A DNA stretch of 52,458 bases from a virus: positions 1-52,458 of the IMG/VR virus record IMGVR_UViG_3300027754_000128; one strand, given 5' to 3'. The position numbers and the translations under genes are program-made. The first letter of the stretch is position 1, and every line of letters begins with the position of its first letter. A model generated the notes under the pieces. It was not told where the DNA came from. It worked only from the letters and a program-made list of their open reading frames with translations, and did no database searches. Shown one piece after another: positions 42,106 to 49,415 of this stretch.

Positions 42106-43344
42106 ATGACATTAGACCGGCGCCTGGGCGTCTCTGGCGGCACCGCCTTGAAGGCACCGTGCCTAGTGGCGACGACGGCCAACATCACGCTGTCCGGTCT
42201 GCAGACGATCGACGGCGTGACCGTCGTTGCCGATGATCGTGTGCTGGTGAAGAACCAGACGACCGGCAGCGAGAACGGCATTTATCTGGCGAACACCTCG
42301 ACGTGGACGCGGGCGGTCGACTTCAACGGCACGCGCGACGCGGTACAAGGAACGCTGGTCCTGGTGATCTCAGGAACAGTCGGCGGAAATGCCCTGTTCC
42401 AACTGACGACGGCGACGCCGGTCATCGGCACCTCTAGCCTAACCTTCACGCCGTCGAGCGCGGGCGCGCTGTCGCTCGCTTCGACCTTCATGCTGACGGT
42501 GCTGGATGACACTACGGCGGCAGCGGCGCGGACCACGCTCGATGTGCCGAGCAATGCCGAGGCCATTCTGGATACAATCGTTGATGCCGCGGGCGATCTG
42601 ATCGTCGGCACGGCGGCCGATACTGTAGCCCGCCTTGCCAAGGGGACTGCCCTGCAGGTCTTGCGCGTCAATTCCGGCGCAACCGCGCTCGAATGGGCGG
42701 CGGCGCCGAACGCCACCGCGCCAACCTATCAGGTTCTCACCAGCGGGACGGCGGCTACATACACAACGCCAGCCGGCGTTCGCTATATCAGGGTCGTGTT
42801 CGTAGGCGGCGGCGGCGGTGGTGGCGGCGCTGGCGGCTCTACCGCACCGACTGGCGCAACGGGCGGCACGACATCGTTCAACTCGATCACGGCCATCGGC
42901 GGCTCTGGCGGTGTCGGATCAATCGGGACTACGGGTGCTGGTGGCATCGGCGGCACGGGTGGCGCTGGAACGGCTACTTGGCGCCTGCCGGGCGGCCCCG
43001 GCTCAACTGGTTCGGGAACGTTCGGCTACGTTCAGGGTGGCAATGGCGGCGTAGGCCCGTTTGGTGGGGCGTCTGGCACGGGCGTCAACGGGGGCGTCGG
43101 CGTTGCTGGACAGGCGAACACGGGAGCCGGTGGCTCGGGCACCGGCACCGCAGCCGCGACCAATGCTTCCGGTGGCGGCGGCGCTGGCGAGTACGTTGAA
43201 TTGATCATCGGCAGTCCTGCGGCGACCTACACCTACACGGTGGGGGCTGGTGGCGCGGGCGGCATTGGGACAGGGGCGTCGCCGCTGACCGGAGGCGCGG
43301 GTGGCAGCGGCATCATCGTTGTCGAAGAACACTACAACTTCTAG
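42106..43344 (+). CDS. Tail fibre / receptor-binding protein 1
   Basis: 412 residues. N-terminal 120 residues have the phage fibre repeat look: LVATTANITLSGLQTIDGVTVVADDRVLVKNQ, GIYLANTSTWTRAVDFNG. A short coiled region follows, then from about 210 a Gly-rich domain (VVFVGGGGGGGGAGG, GGIGGTGGAGTATW, YTYTVGAGGAGGIG) ending EEHYNF. Such Gly-rich tips are seen in fibres of aquatic and soil phages. The Gly domain is duplicated in the protein at 44296-44985. Confidence 0.8.
   Translation: MTLDRRLGVSGGTALKAPCLVATTANITLSGLQTIDGVTVVADDRVLVKNQTTGSENGIYLANTSTWTRAVDFNGTRDAVQGTLVLVISGTVGGNALFQLTTATPVIGTSSLTFTPSSAGALSLASTFMLTVLDDTTAAAARTTLDVPSNAEAILDTIVDAAGDLIVGTAADTVARLAKGTALQVLRVNSGATALEWAAAPNATAPTYQVLTSGTAATYTTPAGVRYIRVVFVGGGGGGGGAGGSTAPTGATGGTTSFNSITAIGGSGGVGSIGTTGAGGIGGTGGAGTATWRLPGGPGSTGSGTFGYVQGGNGGVGPFGGASGTGVNGGVGVAGQANTGAGGSGTGTAAATNASGGGGAGEYVELIIGSPAATYTYTVGAGGAGGIGTGASPLTGGAGGSGIIVVEEHYNF
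42738..43335 (+). repeat. Duplicated glycine-rich fibre domain, copy 1
   Basis: About 0.6 kb that is highly similar at DNA level to 44390-44980, with long identical stretches interrupted by scattered synonymous and a few non-synonymous changes. It encodes the C-terminal half of fibre 1. The pattern suggests duplication followed by partial gene conversion. Confidence 0.8.
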
Positions 43345-43353
43345 GAACCGAAC

Positions 43354-43665
43354 ATGATTAAAGTGATTGTTCGTAACAATGTGGTCGAAAACATCGGTGT
43401 CCCGAGCCCGAACGACGGGCCGCCTCCTGATGGGACTACCGTGCATGATTTCGACGGCCCTTGCTCCGTTAGGTGGTTGTGGAACGACGGAAGTCCTGTT
43501 GATCCGAATCCCCCGCCGTCGTCGCCGCCTTTCCCCGATCAATCCAACACGGACAATCATCAGCGTGCGATCAAGGCCGCCATGCTGGTCATGGCACAGT
43601 GGAACGGAAAGACGCCTGCACAAGCAAAGGCAGCGTTCAAGGCGGCCTACGACAGCCTGCCCTGA
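43354..43665 (+). CDS. Small fibre-associated protein
   Basis: 103 residues (MIKVIVRNNVVENIGVPSPN...). Beginning with a strand (KVIVRNN), then a Pro-rich arm (DPNPPPSSPPFPDQ) and a helical end (ALKAAMLVMAQWNGKTPAQAKAAF). It is just after fibre 1, so may be a fibre chaperone or tip accessory. No exact family known. Confidence 0.6.
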   Translation: MIKVIVRNNVVENIGVPSPNDGPPPDGTTVHDFDGPCSVRWLWNDGSPVDPNPPPSSPPFPDQSNTDNHQRAIKAAMLVMAQWNGKTPAQAKAAFKAAYDSLP

Positions 43666-43704
43666 AGTAGCGACCAGTAGGCCGTTCGACCGGGTGCGTC
43701 ATCC

Positions 43705-43748
43705 AGTAGACGCCACCTAACAGGAAACCGACCGAGCCAAGGTATCCT
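43705..43748 (+). promoter_or_regulatory. Late promoter 4 (second fibre operon)
   Basis: AGTAGACGCCACCT at 43705-43718 and TATCCT at 43743-43748, again 35 bp apart by the same measure. Start near 43755; SD GGGGAGAGG before the ATG at 43784. It is the only copy not overlapping a stop codon. Confidence 0.7.
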
Positions 43749-43783
43749 CTTCTCAATCCCACGAAACCCTGGGGAGAGGACAC

Positions 43784-44296
43784 ATGGCAACCAAGAACGG
43801 CCTCGGCTTTCGCAGTATCACAGCGACCTTCACGCGACCCTCTGACACCAACGTCTATGCTTCCGGCGACCTCGTCGCCAACTCGACCACGGCGGCCAGC
43901 GTCGTGCCGATGGAGTGGGTCGTGCCGGGCAAGCCGGTGTTCCAGGTGCCGGCCATCCGGCTGCAGAAGAGCGGCGCGACGGTCACCAACGCCCAGTTCC
44001 GCGTCCACCTGTTCCTGACCACCATCCCGACCATCGCGACCACGGGCGACAACGGCGCGTTTGCCTCTGTGGTCACCGGCTTCGGGTCATGGTTCGGCGC
44101 ATATGACGGCACCATGCTTGGCCTCGCCGATGGCGGCGTCTGCGACTGCGTACCGATCTCTGGCATTATCCGGCCCGATCTGATCGCCACGCCCGGCGAC
44201 AAGATCTACGGCCTTGTCGAAGCTCGAGCGGCCTACACGCCGGCTAGTGCCGAGATCTTCATCGCGACGCTCATCCAAGAGTTTGAGAGGCCATAA
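43784..44296 (+). CDS. Virion structural protein, fibre region
   Basis: 170 residues (MATKNGLGFRSITATFTRPS...). All-beta composition: DTNVYASGDLVANSTTAASVV, FQVPAIRLQKSGATVTNAQFRVHLF, then GDKIYGLVEARAAYTPAS. Proteins of this size and layout are common in phage and prophage structural regions. First gene after late promoter 4. Confidence 0.7.
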   Translation: MATKNGLGFRSITATFTRPSDTNVYASGDLVANSTTAASVVPMEWVVPGKPVFQVPAIRLQKSGATVTNAQFRVHLFLTTIPTIATTGDNGAFASVVTGFGSWFGAYDGTMLGLADGGVCDCVPISGIIRPDLIATPGDKIYGLVEARAAYTPASAEIFIATLIQEFERP

Positions 44297-44985
44297 TGGC
44301 ACGCTTTCTCGGCGTCACCTCGGGCAGTATCGCGCGCGCTCTGGGCTTCACGCCCGCTTCGTCCAGGGTGCCTACCTCGCAAACCTTCACTAGTGGCACG
44401 GCGGCGACCTATACAACCCCGGCCGGCGTAAGTTATCTCAAGGTTCGCTTTGTCGGCGGTGGTGGTGGCGCTGGCGGCGCTGGCGGCTCTACCGCACCGA
44501 CTGGCGCAACGGGCAGCACGACATCGTTCAATTCCATCACGGCCATCGGCGGTTCCGGTGGCGTGGGTTCAGTGGGGGCGACTGGCGCGGGCGGCATCGG
44601 CGGCACGGGCGGCGCAGGCACGGCTACTTGGCGCCTGCCGGGCGGCCCCGGCTCAACTGGTTCGGGAACGGTCAGCTACGTTCAGGGCGGCAACGGCGGC
44701 GTTGGCCCATTTGGTGGGGCGTCGGGAACCGGCATCAACGGGGGCGTGGGCGTCGCTGGACAGGCGAACACTGGCGCGGGTGGTTCGGGAACCGGCACAG
44801 CAGCCGCGACCAACGCTTCCGGTGGCGGTGGTGCGGGAGAGTATGTCGAATTGATTATCGGCAGTCCTGCGGCGACCTACACCTACACGGTGGGGGCTGG
44901 TGGCGCGGGCGGCATCGGTACTGGCGCAGGCGCGCTTACGGGCGGCGCGGGCGGCAGCGGCTTCATCATCGTTGAAGAGTTTTAG
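44296..44985 (+). CDS. Tail fibre protein 2 with Gly-rich domain
   Basis: 229 residues. A short N-terminal segment (MARFLGVTSGSIARALGFTP) replaces the long shaft of fibre 1, then the Gly-rich domain nearly identical to fibre 1 follows (GGSGGVGSVGATGAGG, YTYTVGAGGAGG), ending VEEF. It may bind the same kind of receptor or compete for tip assembly. Start shares a base with the previous stop. Confidence 0.75.
   Translation: MARFLGVTSGSIARALGFTPASSRVPTSQTFTSGTAATYTTPAGVSYLKVRFVGGGGGAGGAGGSTAPTGATGSTTSFNSITAIGGSGGVGSVGATGAGGIGGTGGAGTATWRLPGGPGSTGSGTVSYVQGGNGGVGPFGGASGTGINGGVGVAGQANTGAGGSGTGTAAATNASGGGGAGEYVELIIGSPAATYTYTVGAGGAGGIGTGAGALTGGAGGSGFIIVEEF
44390..44980 (+). repeat. Duplicated glycine-rich fibre domain, copy 2
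   Basis: Partner of 42738-43335. Differences cluster in a few spots, such as SIGTTG versus SVGATG and TFGY versus TVSY, whereas several 40-60 base runs are unchanged. The order is the same and both copies are on the same strand. Confidence 0.8.
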
Positions 44986-44997
44986 GTGCTTGGGGTA

Positions 44998-45086
44998 ATG
45001 GCACCCGCGAATACCAGGCTCGGCCAACCATGACGCCCGACGCCACATTGACCGCGCCTACCATCGCACAGTGGGGGGCGCCATGA
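44998..45086 (+). other. Two tiny coupled ORFs before the holin
   Basis: ATG at 44998 opens 11 codons (MAPANTRLGQP), whose stop overlaps an 18-codon ORF at 45030-45086 (MTPDATLTAPTIAQWGAP), whose stop overlaps the holin ATG at 45083. The chain of ATGA overlaps may serve translational control of the holin. Could be chance. Confidence 0.3.
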
Positions 45087-45436
45087 ACGACCGAATCTCC
45101 GCTCTTGTGGACGCGCTCTGGTTCCTGATCCCGTTTAGCTTCGTGGGCGCGTTTTTTGGGGATTCGTTCCGCCGCGATGTGCTGTCGCCGCGCCAGCGCG
45201 TGGCGGCGGGCCTGTTCGCCCTGTTCATCGGCCCGGTCTCCGGCCTGCTGGTGACGCGGGAATGGGGTTGGCACGACGTGACCGGATACGCCATCGCCGC
45301 CGTGGTGCCGACCCTCTCTTACGACCTGATCGTGCTGGTGGCGGCTCTGTTGAGCCAGATCCGTTCGGACCCGCTGGGTGGGCTTCGCAAGGTGTGGGAC
45401 GCGGTTGCCGCGATCCTGCCGGGGCGGAAGCCGTGA
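45083..45436 (+). CDS. Putative holin
   Basis: 117 residues with three likely membrane segments: about 9-26 (DALWFLIPFSFVGAFFG), 37-56 (RVAAGLFALFIGPVSGLL) and 66-88 (VTGYAIAAVVPTLSYDLIVLVAAL), then a charged tail. It is directly followed by a small membrane protein, lysozyme and spanin, typical of a holin. The start at 45083 is preferred over 45071 because of the coupled tiny ORF. Confidence 0.75.
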   Translation: MNDRISALVDALWFLIPFSFVGAFFGDSFRRDVLSPRQRVAAGLFALFIGPVSGLLVTREWGWHDVTGYAIAAVVPTLSYDLIVLVAALLSQIRSDPLGGLRKVWDAVAAILPGRKP

Positions 45437-45519
45437 CCTGGGAAGTCCTGATCTGGGTTGCTGTTGTGGCCTTCCTTGCATGGCGGGCGCGTAGGCATTG
45501 GACGGGCGCGTCCAGATGA
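45433..45519 (+). CDS. Small membrane protein in lysis cassette
   Basis: 28 residues, GTG start overlapping the holin stop: VTWEVLIWVAVVAFLAWRAR... with one membrane span and a basic C-terminus. The stop overlaps the lysozyme start (ATGA). May be a holin partner or pinholin-like protein; position and coupling are the main support. Confidence 0.5.
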   Translation: MTWEVLIWVAVVAFLAWRARRHWTGASR

Positions 45520-45950
45520 AGATCAGCCAACAGGGCATCGATCTCCTGATTGCTCGCGAGGGCAAGCGCAACAAGGCGTATCTCGACAGCGTCGGTGTAT
45601 GGACTGTGGGTGTCGGCCACACTGGGCCGGAAGTCCATGAGGGTCTGGTCTGGACGGACGCGGAGATTGAAGCCGCATTGCGTGCGGACATTGCCCGCTT
45701 CGAGGATGCCATCAACGGCAGCGTGACGGTGGGGCTTGAGCCGTACCAGTTCGATGCGCTTGTCAGCTTCGCCTTCAATGTCGGCGTGGGCGCGTTCAAA
45801 TCTTCAACGCTGCTAAAGAAAATCAACCTTCACCGCTTTGAAGAGGCCGCGCTTCAATTCGACCGCTGGAACATCCCGCCCGAGATCACCCGCCGCCGCA
45901 ATGGCGAGCGCGAGCAGTTCGCCGGGCGGCACTTCGTGGCGCAGTACTGA
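45516..45950 (+). CDS. T4-type lysozyme (endolysin)
   Basis: 144 residues, GH24 family size. Catalytic triad spacing of T4 lysozyme is kept: Glu15 (AREGKR), Asp24 (YLDSVG), Thr30 (WTVGVGHTG). It cuts the MurNAc-GlcNAc bond after holin opening. No signal peptide, so holin-dependent release is expected. C-terminus WNIPPEITRRRNGEREQF is typical. Confidence 0.93.
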   Translation: MKISQQGIDLLIAREGKRNKAYLDSVGVWTVGVGHTGPEVHEGLVWTDAEIEAALRADIARFEDAINGSVTVGLEPYQFDALVSFAFNVGVGAFKSSTLLKKINLHRFEEAALQFDRWNIPPEITRRRNGEREQFAGRHFVAQY

Positions 45951-46300
45951 TGGGCTTCCTTCTCAAGATGCTGCCCTCGTGGGTGCCGCTTGCGCTGGGC
46001 GGTCTGCTGATCGCCAGCCTGATCGGCGGCTACTACGTCTGGCGCGGACAGCAGCGGGAGATCGGCCGGCAGGAGATCATCGCAGCCGATGCCAAGGCGG
46101 TGGCCGAGCAGGCCATCAAAGATCGAGATCTATCGCGTCAGTTGATTGCTTACATGCAGAACAACATAGCGCAGCGCGAAGCCTCGGCCGCACCTGTGCG
46201 AGAGGTCATCAAGTATGTCACCCCTTCGACTTGCGCTGGCGACGCCGCTCTTAATTCTGCTGCTGAATGGGTGAGGTCTGCGCTGCAACCACGGAGATGA
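45950..46300 (+). CDS. Inner-membrane spanin (Rz-like)
   Basis: 116 residues. One N-terminal membrane span (WVPLALGGLLIASLIGGYYVW, about 10-30) followed by a periplasmic helix (GRQEIIAADAKAVAEQAIKDR...). This is the i-spanin plan, linking to the outer-membrane lipoprotein to fuse membranes at lysis. The o-spanin follows, but is separated by a HNH gene. Start shares a base with the lysozyme stop. Confidence 0.75.
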   Translation: MGFLLKMLPSWVPLALGGLLIASLIGGYYVWRGQQREIGRQEIIAADAKAVAEQAIKDRDLSRQLIAYMQNNIAQREASAAPVREVIKYVTPSTCAGDAALNSAAEWVRSALQPRR

Positions 46301-46301
46301 A

Positions 46302-46820
46302 ATGATGGCATCCGCGGCGTCCGAAAGCACACTCAAATACCTTGAATCGCGGAGCATCCCAGAACCCAATTCGGGGTGCATTCTGTGGCTTCAATTCGTT
46401 GACCGTTGGGGGTACGGAATTGGTACGCGCGACTGTGTTCGCTGGCCGGCGCACAGATTGGCGTGGATCGCTGAACGTGGGCCAATCCCCACGGGCCTAA
46501 AGGTTTGCCACAAGTGCGATGTGCCGAGTTGCATCAACGTCGATCATCTATTCCTCGGAACGGATGCCGAAAATGCCGCCGACAGGAACGCAAAGGGACG
46601 ACAGTCACGCGGCGTAAAGCACGTTGCGACGTGGCTCACAGACAAGTGGCGGAAGGCTATCCCGCGTGGAGCAGCCCGGATTAACGCTAAACTTTCAGAG
46701 CCCGACGTGCTGGCGATCCGCTCGCGCACTTCCTCGCAACGAGCAATAGCCGTTGAGTTTGGTGTCTCCCAAAGGCTCATCGGCCAAATCAAAAGGTGCG
46801 AGCGTTGGACACACGTATAG
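46302..46820 (+). CDS. HNH homing endonuclease (HNH_3-like)
   Basis: 172 residues. CILWLQFVDRWGYGIG, HRLAWIAERGPIPTGLKVCHKCDVPSCINVDHLFLGTDAENAADR is the HNH_3 core (H...C-H-x-CDxPxCxNxxHLxxGTxxxN). A C-terminal HTH (SEPDVLAIRSRTSSQRAIAVEFGVSQRLIGQI) is typical of free-standing homing enzymes. Base composition is lower in GC than neighbours, indicating recent arrival. It splits the two spanin genes. SD GGAG precedes ATG 46302. Confidence 0.85.
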   Translation: MMASAASESTLKYLESRSIPEPNSGCILWLQFVDRWGYGIGTRDCVRWPAHRLAWIAERGPIPTGLKVCHKCDVPSCINVDHLFLGTDAENAADRNAKGRQSRGVKHVATWLTDKWRKAIPRGAARINAKLSEPDVLAIRSRTSSQRAIAVEFGVSQRLIGQIKRCERWTHV

Positions 46821-47056
46821 GTTTTGCCGTCCTTGCGCTGGTCGCATTGACGGCCTGCGCCGCGCCCTCTCACCCCAAGCTGGTGGACCGGCAACCCGAC
46901 CCTAGCCTTCTGGTGGCGCCGCTTCGTCCGTCTCTGCCGCCCGCCAAGCCTACCTACAACGATGCCCTGCTGGGCTGGATGGAGGCGGTGCAGCGGTATC
47001 TGGATCTGGAAGTGCGCTTCAACGCGCTCGCGGCCTTCGTGAAGGGCGGCAAGTAA
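46805..47056 (+). CDS. Outer-membrane spanin lipoprotein (Rz1-like)
   Basis: 83 residues. Lipobox ALTAC with Cys18 after a short hydrophobic signal (GFAVLALVALTAC), then Pro-rich mature part (PLRPSLPPAKPTYND). This is the o-spanin layout. TTG at 46805 is preferred because AAGG lies 8 bases upstream; GTG at 46796 also fits. It overlaps the end of the HNH gene by 16 bases, showing the intruder has been fitted between Rz and Rz1. Confidence 0.72.
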   Translation: MDTRIGFAVLALVALTACAAPSHPKLVDRQPDPSLLVAPLRPSLPPAKPTYNDALLGWMEAVQRYLDLEVRFNALAAFVKGGK

Positions 47057-48306
47057 TGGCGCAGGCCCCGCTATCCGACGAGAAGTGCCAGGAGGCGGTT
47101 GACGCCATCGTGACCCATGGCAGCGTGGCGGCTGCGGCCCGCGCGTTGAACGTCAATCGATCAACATTCGAGGCCCGCGCAATCGAGGCAAAAAGGCGAG
47201 GCTTCAACTCGACACTGCCGCCGCGCCTGATGATGAAGGGGCAGTCCATCCTCCGCAACATGGCGGGGGAGGAGGTCGGGAGGTGGGACAAGACCAAGCT
47301 CGCCGGCCGCGACGCCGCCGATACATTTCAATTGCCCGATCCAAAAAAGGTCACGAAGGTTTCGACCTTCCTCGACCAACAAGGAAACGTCGCCGCTCAG
47401 TGGATCTCGGAAAAACCGGACGACGCCGAACGCGAACGTCTCTGGCAGCTCTACGCAGAGAAGATCGCGGGCGATGTGAAGCGCGCCGCGCCGGTCAAGG
47501 CGCCCAAGGGCAAGTCCCATTCCGACCTTCTGGCGGTGTATCCGGTAGGCGACCATCATACCGGCATGATGGCATGGCCCGATGAAACGGGCGACGCGGC
47601 CTACGATTTGAAGATTGCCGAACAGGTGATGCGTGATGCGTCCGTCCGCCTGATCGACACATGCCCGCCGTGCGACCAGGCGCTGATCCCGTTCCTCGGG
47701 GATTTTCTTCATTACGATTCCTACGCCGCGGTCACGCCGGCTCACCGGAACCTGCTCGACGCTGATGGCCGGTTTCCAAAGATGGTCGAGACCGGCGTGC
47801 GGATCGTGCGGCATGTCATCGCCGCTGCGCTCGAGCGGCATGGGCGCGTCAACGTGATCTTCGAGGGCGGCAACCACGACCCCGCCACGGCGGCCTTCAT
47901 GCGTATCCTGCTGTCATGCCTGTACGAGAACGAGCCGCGCGTCACCGTCGATAAAACGCCCACGGGTGTCCACTATTTCGAGTGGAACCGCGTGCTGATC
48001 GGCACCCACCACGGCGACAAGATCAAGGGCGAGAAGCTGCCCAGCATCATGGCGCACGACCGGCCGGAAGCGTGGGGCCGCACGGCGCACAGGGTTTGGT
48101 TTACCGGCCACGTTCACCACGAAAGCCTCAAATCGTTTCCCGGCTGCAAGGTCGAGACGATGGAAGTGCTGGCGCCGCTGGACGCCTATGCGGCGGGCGC
48201 CGGCTATCGCGGCCATCGATCGATGAAGGCCATCGTCTACCACTGCGAATACGGCGAGGTAGAGCGGCACACTGTGCAGCCGAGCATGTTTGAGAGGGCC
48301 GCGTGA
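47056..48306 (+). CDS. Calcineurin-like metallophosphoesterase with N-terminal HTH
   Basis: 416 residues. An N-terminal HTH (EAVDAIVTHGSVAAAARALNVNRSTFEARA, about 10-40) is followed by a metallophosphoesterase domain with ordered motifs: GDHHTGMM (~165), GDFLHYDS (~216), GGNHD (~272), GTHHGD (~316) and GHVHH (~352). This is the D-x-H / GD / GNHD / H / GHxH set of binuclear phosphoesterases. It may act on DNA ends or nucleotides. Start overlaps the o-spanin stop by TAATG. Confidence 0.82.
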   Translation: MAQAPLSDEKCQEAVDAIVTHGSVAAAARALNVNRSTFEARAIEAKRRGFNSTLPPRLMMKGQSILRNMAGEEVGRWDKTKLAGRDAADTFQLPDPKKVTKVSTFLDQQGNVAAQWISEKPDDAERERLWQLYAEKIAGDVKRAAPVKAPKGKSHSDLLAVYPVGDHHTGMMAWPDETGDAAYDLKIAEQVMRDASVRLIDTCPPCDQALIPFLGDFLHYDSYAAVTPAHRNLLDADGRFPKMVETGVRIVRHVIAAALERHGRVNVIFEGGNHDPATAAFMRILLSCLYENEPRVTVDKTPTGVHYFEWNRVLIGTHHGDKIKGEKLPSIMAHDRPEAWGRTAHRVWFTGHVHHESLKSFPGCKVETMEVLAPLDAYAAGAGYRGHRSMKAIVYHCEYGEVERHTVQPSMFERAA

Positions 48307-48572
48307 TGGCGAAGAAGTTCGCCATGCCGACGCGGATGGTGATGGTCGAGTGGCTCGACGCCATGAGCGACGACGCCGGCTGGAAGAGCTGGAAGAAGGT
48401 TCACAAGCAGGAACCGCTGATCGTGCATTCGCTGGGCTATGTCGTGCGCGACGAGCCGGGCTTCCTGACGATTGTCGGGTCTGTTGTCGTATTCGACGGC
48501 ACTCTTGATGGCGACGTGACCATACCACGCGCGATGATCCAGAAGATCCATGACTTGAAGGTCGAGCCGTGA
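48306..48572 (+). CDS. Small protein, function unknown
   Basis: 88 residues (MAKKFAMPTRMVMVEWLDAM...). Beta-rich middle (PLIVHSLGYVVRDEPGFLTIVGSVVVFDGTL) with a helical end (AMIQKIHDLKVEP). ATG at 48306 follows a GTG at 48303 that overlaps the previous stop. Similar small proteins follow metallophosphoesterase genes in phages of Rhizobiales, to my knowledge without a known function. Confidence 0.65.
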   Translation: MAKKFAMPTRMVMVEWLDAMSDDAGWKSWKKVHKQEPLIVHSLGYVVRDEPGFLTIVGSVVVFDGTLDGDVTIPRAMIQKIHDLKVEP

Positions 48573-49003
48573 CCGTGTTCCGCCCCGTGTCCACCCGCGA
48601 GGATGAACGCTGGCTGCGCTGGCTCGACGCCGAGTGCTTCCCCGACGACCGGCCGCTGGTCCTAAGCGACGCCTTCTGGGCGTTGGCATGGGAGGGCGAC
48701 GAGCCTGTGGCCTTCTGCGGCTGGTGCGCGCGGGGCGACTGGGGCTTCCACTATCGCGCAGGCGCCCATCCTGTGGCTCGTGGGAGAGGGTTACAGGCTT
48801 TGATGATCCGCTACCGCGAGGGCGAGATGGTGCGCCGGGCGGGGCTTAAAACCGCCGTGACCTACACTGAAGCCTACAGCGCCGCGTCGATGCGGTCGCT
48901 CATTGCCTGCGGATACCGGCCCTTCGAGGCTGATGAGAACACGGGTCTCGTTCTCAACCCGGCCTATTGGCGCACGATGGTCTACTGGCGGCGGCAGCTA
49001 TGA
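48569..49003 (+). CDS. GNAT acetyltransferase 3
   Basis: 144 residues. LSDAFWALAWEGDEPVAFCGWCARGDWGFHYRAGAHPVARGRGLQALMIRYREGEMVRRAG contains RGRGLQ, the Q/R-x-x-G-x-G/A CoA loop, then VTYTEAYSAASMRSLIACGYRPF as last strand-helix. Better preserved than GNAT 1. GTG start overlapping the previous stop. The presence of a third GNAT in one phage is notable. Substrate unknown. Confidence 0.8.
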   Translation: MTVFRPVSTREDERWLRWLDAECFPDDRPLVLSDAFWALAWEGDEPVAFCGWCARGDWGFHYRAGAHPVARGRGLQALMIRYREGEMVRRAGLKTAVTYTEAYSAASMRSLIACGYRPFEADENTGLVLNPAYWRTMVYWRRQL

Positions 49004-49212
49004 GCGAAGTGGTCGTGTTTCCCGGCGAAACGACCCTGCCGCTGCCGGCCGAGCGCGTCCTCAACGGCGCCATCGAGGCGGGGCTGGGGATGGCCTTGGT
49101 GCTGGGCCGATACCCGGACGGTCAAATCTATCTGGCGACGACGCACGGCGACCTCGGCGATCTGCTGTTGTTGCTCGAGCGTGCCAAGGCTGCCTTCCTG
49201 GAGGACTGCTGA
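49000..49212 (+). CDS. Small protein, function unknown
   Basis: 70 residues (MSEVVVFPGETTLPLPAERV...). Starts with a strand, then helix and strand (GLGMALVLGRYPDGQIYLATTHGD) and a helical end with several Leu (LLLLLERAKAAFLEDC). Overlaps GNAT 3 by ATGA. No recognised family. Confidence 0.65.
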   Translation: MSEVVVFPGETTLPLPAERVLNGAIEAGLGMALVLGRYPDGQIYLATTHGDLGDLLLLLERAKAAFLEDC

Positions 49213-49415
49213 TGGTCGCTCTTTACCCGCGCTTCGTGGTCGAGGACGGCCGCATCCTTTGCAAGGTCAACGTCGAGGGGGTGGAGCGTGCCTGCCCCGT
49301 GTCGGAGGGTCTTGCTCTATCCCTGATCGCGGATCTGGCGAAGGCCATCCAGTGGGCCGATTGCAGCGCGCCGCACCCGTCCGACAGCGACCAGCCAAAG
49401 GCACCCGCCCGATGA
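49212..49415 (+). CDS. Small protein, function unknown
   Basis: 67 residues (MVALYPRFVVEDGRILCKVN...). Begins with a beta segment, then SEGLALSLIADLAKAIQWA (helix) and a loose Pro/Ser tail. TGATG overlap with the previous gene. No recognised family. Confidence 0.6.
   Translation: MVALYPRFVVEDGRILCKVNVEGVERACPVSEGLALSLIADLAKAIQWADCSAPHPSDSDQPKAPAR

Noticed and set aside
42738-44980. Diversity-generating retroelement
   Set aside because: There are two similar repeats, but no reverse transcriptase gene and no adenine-specific differences.
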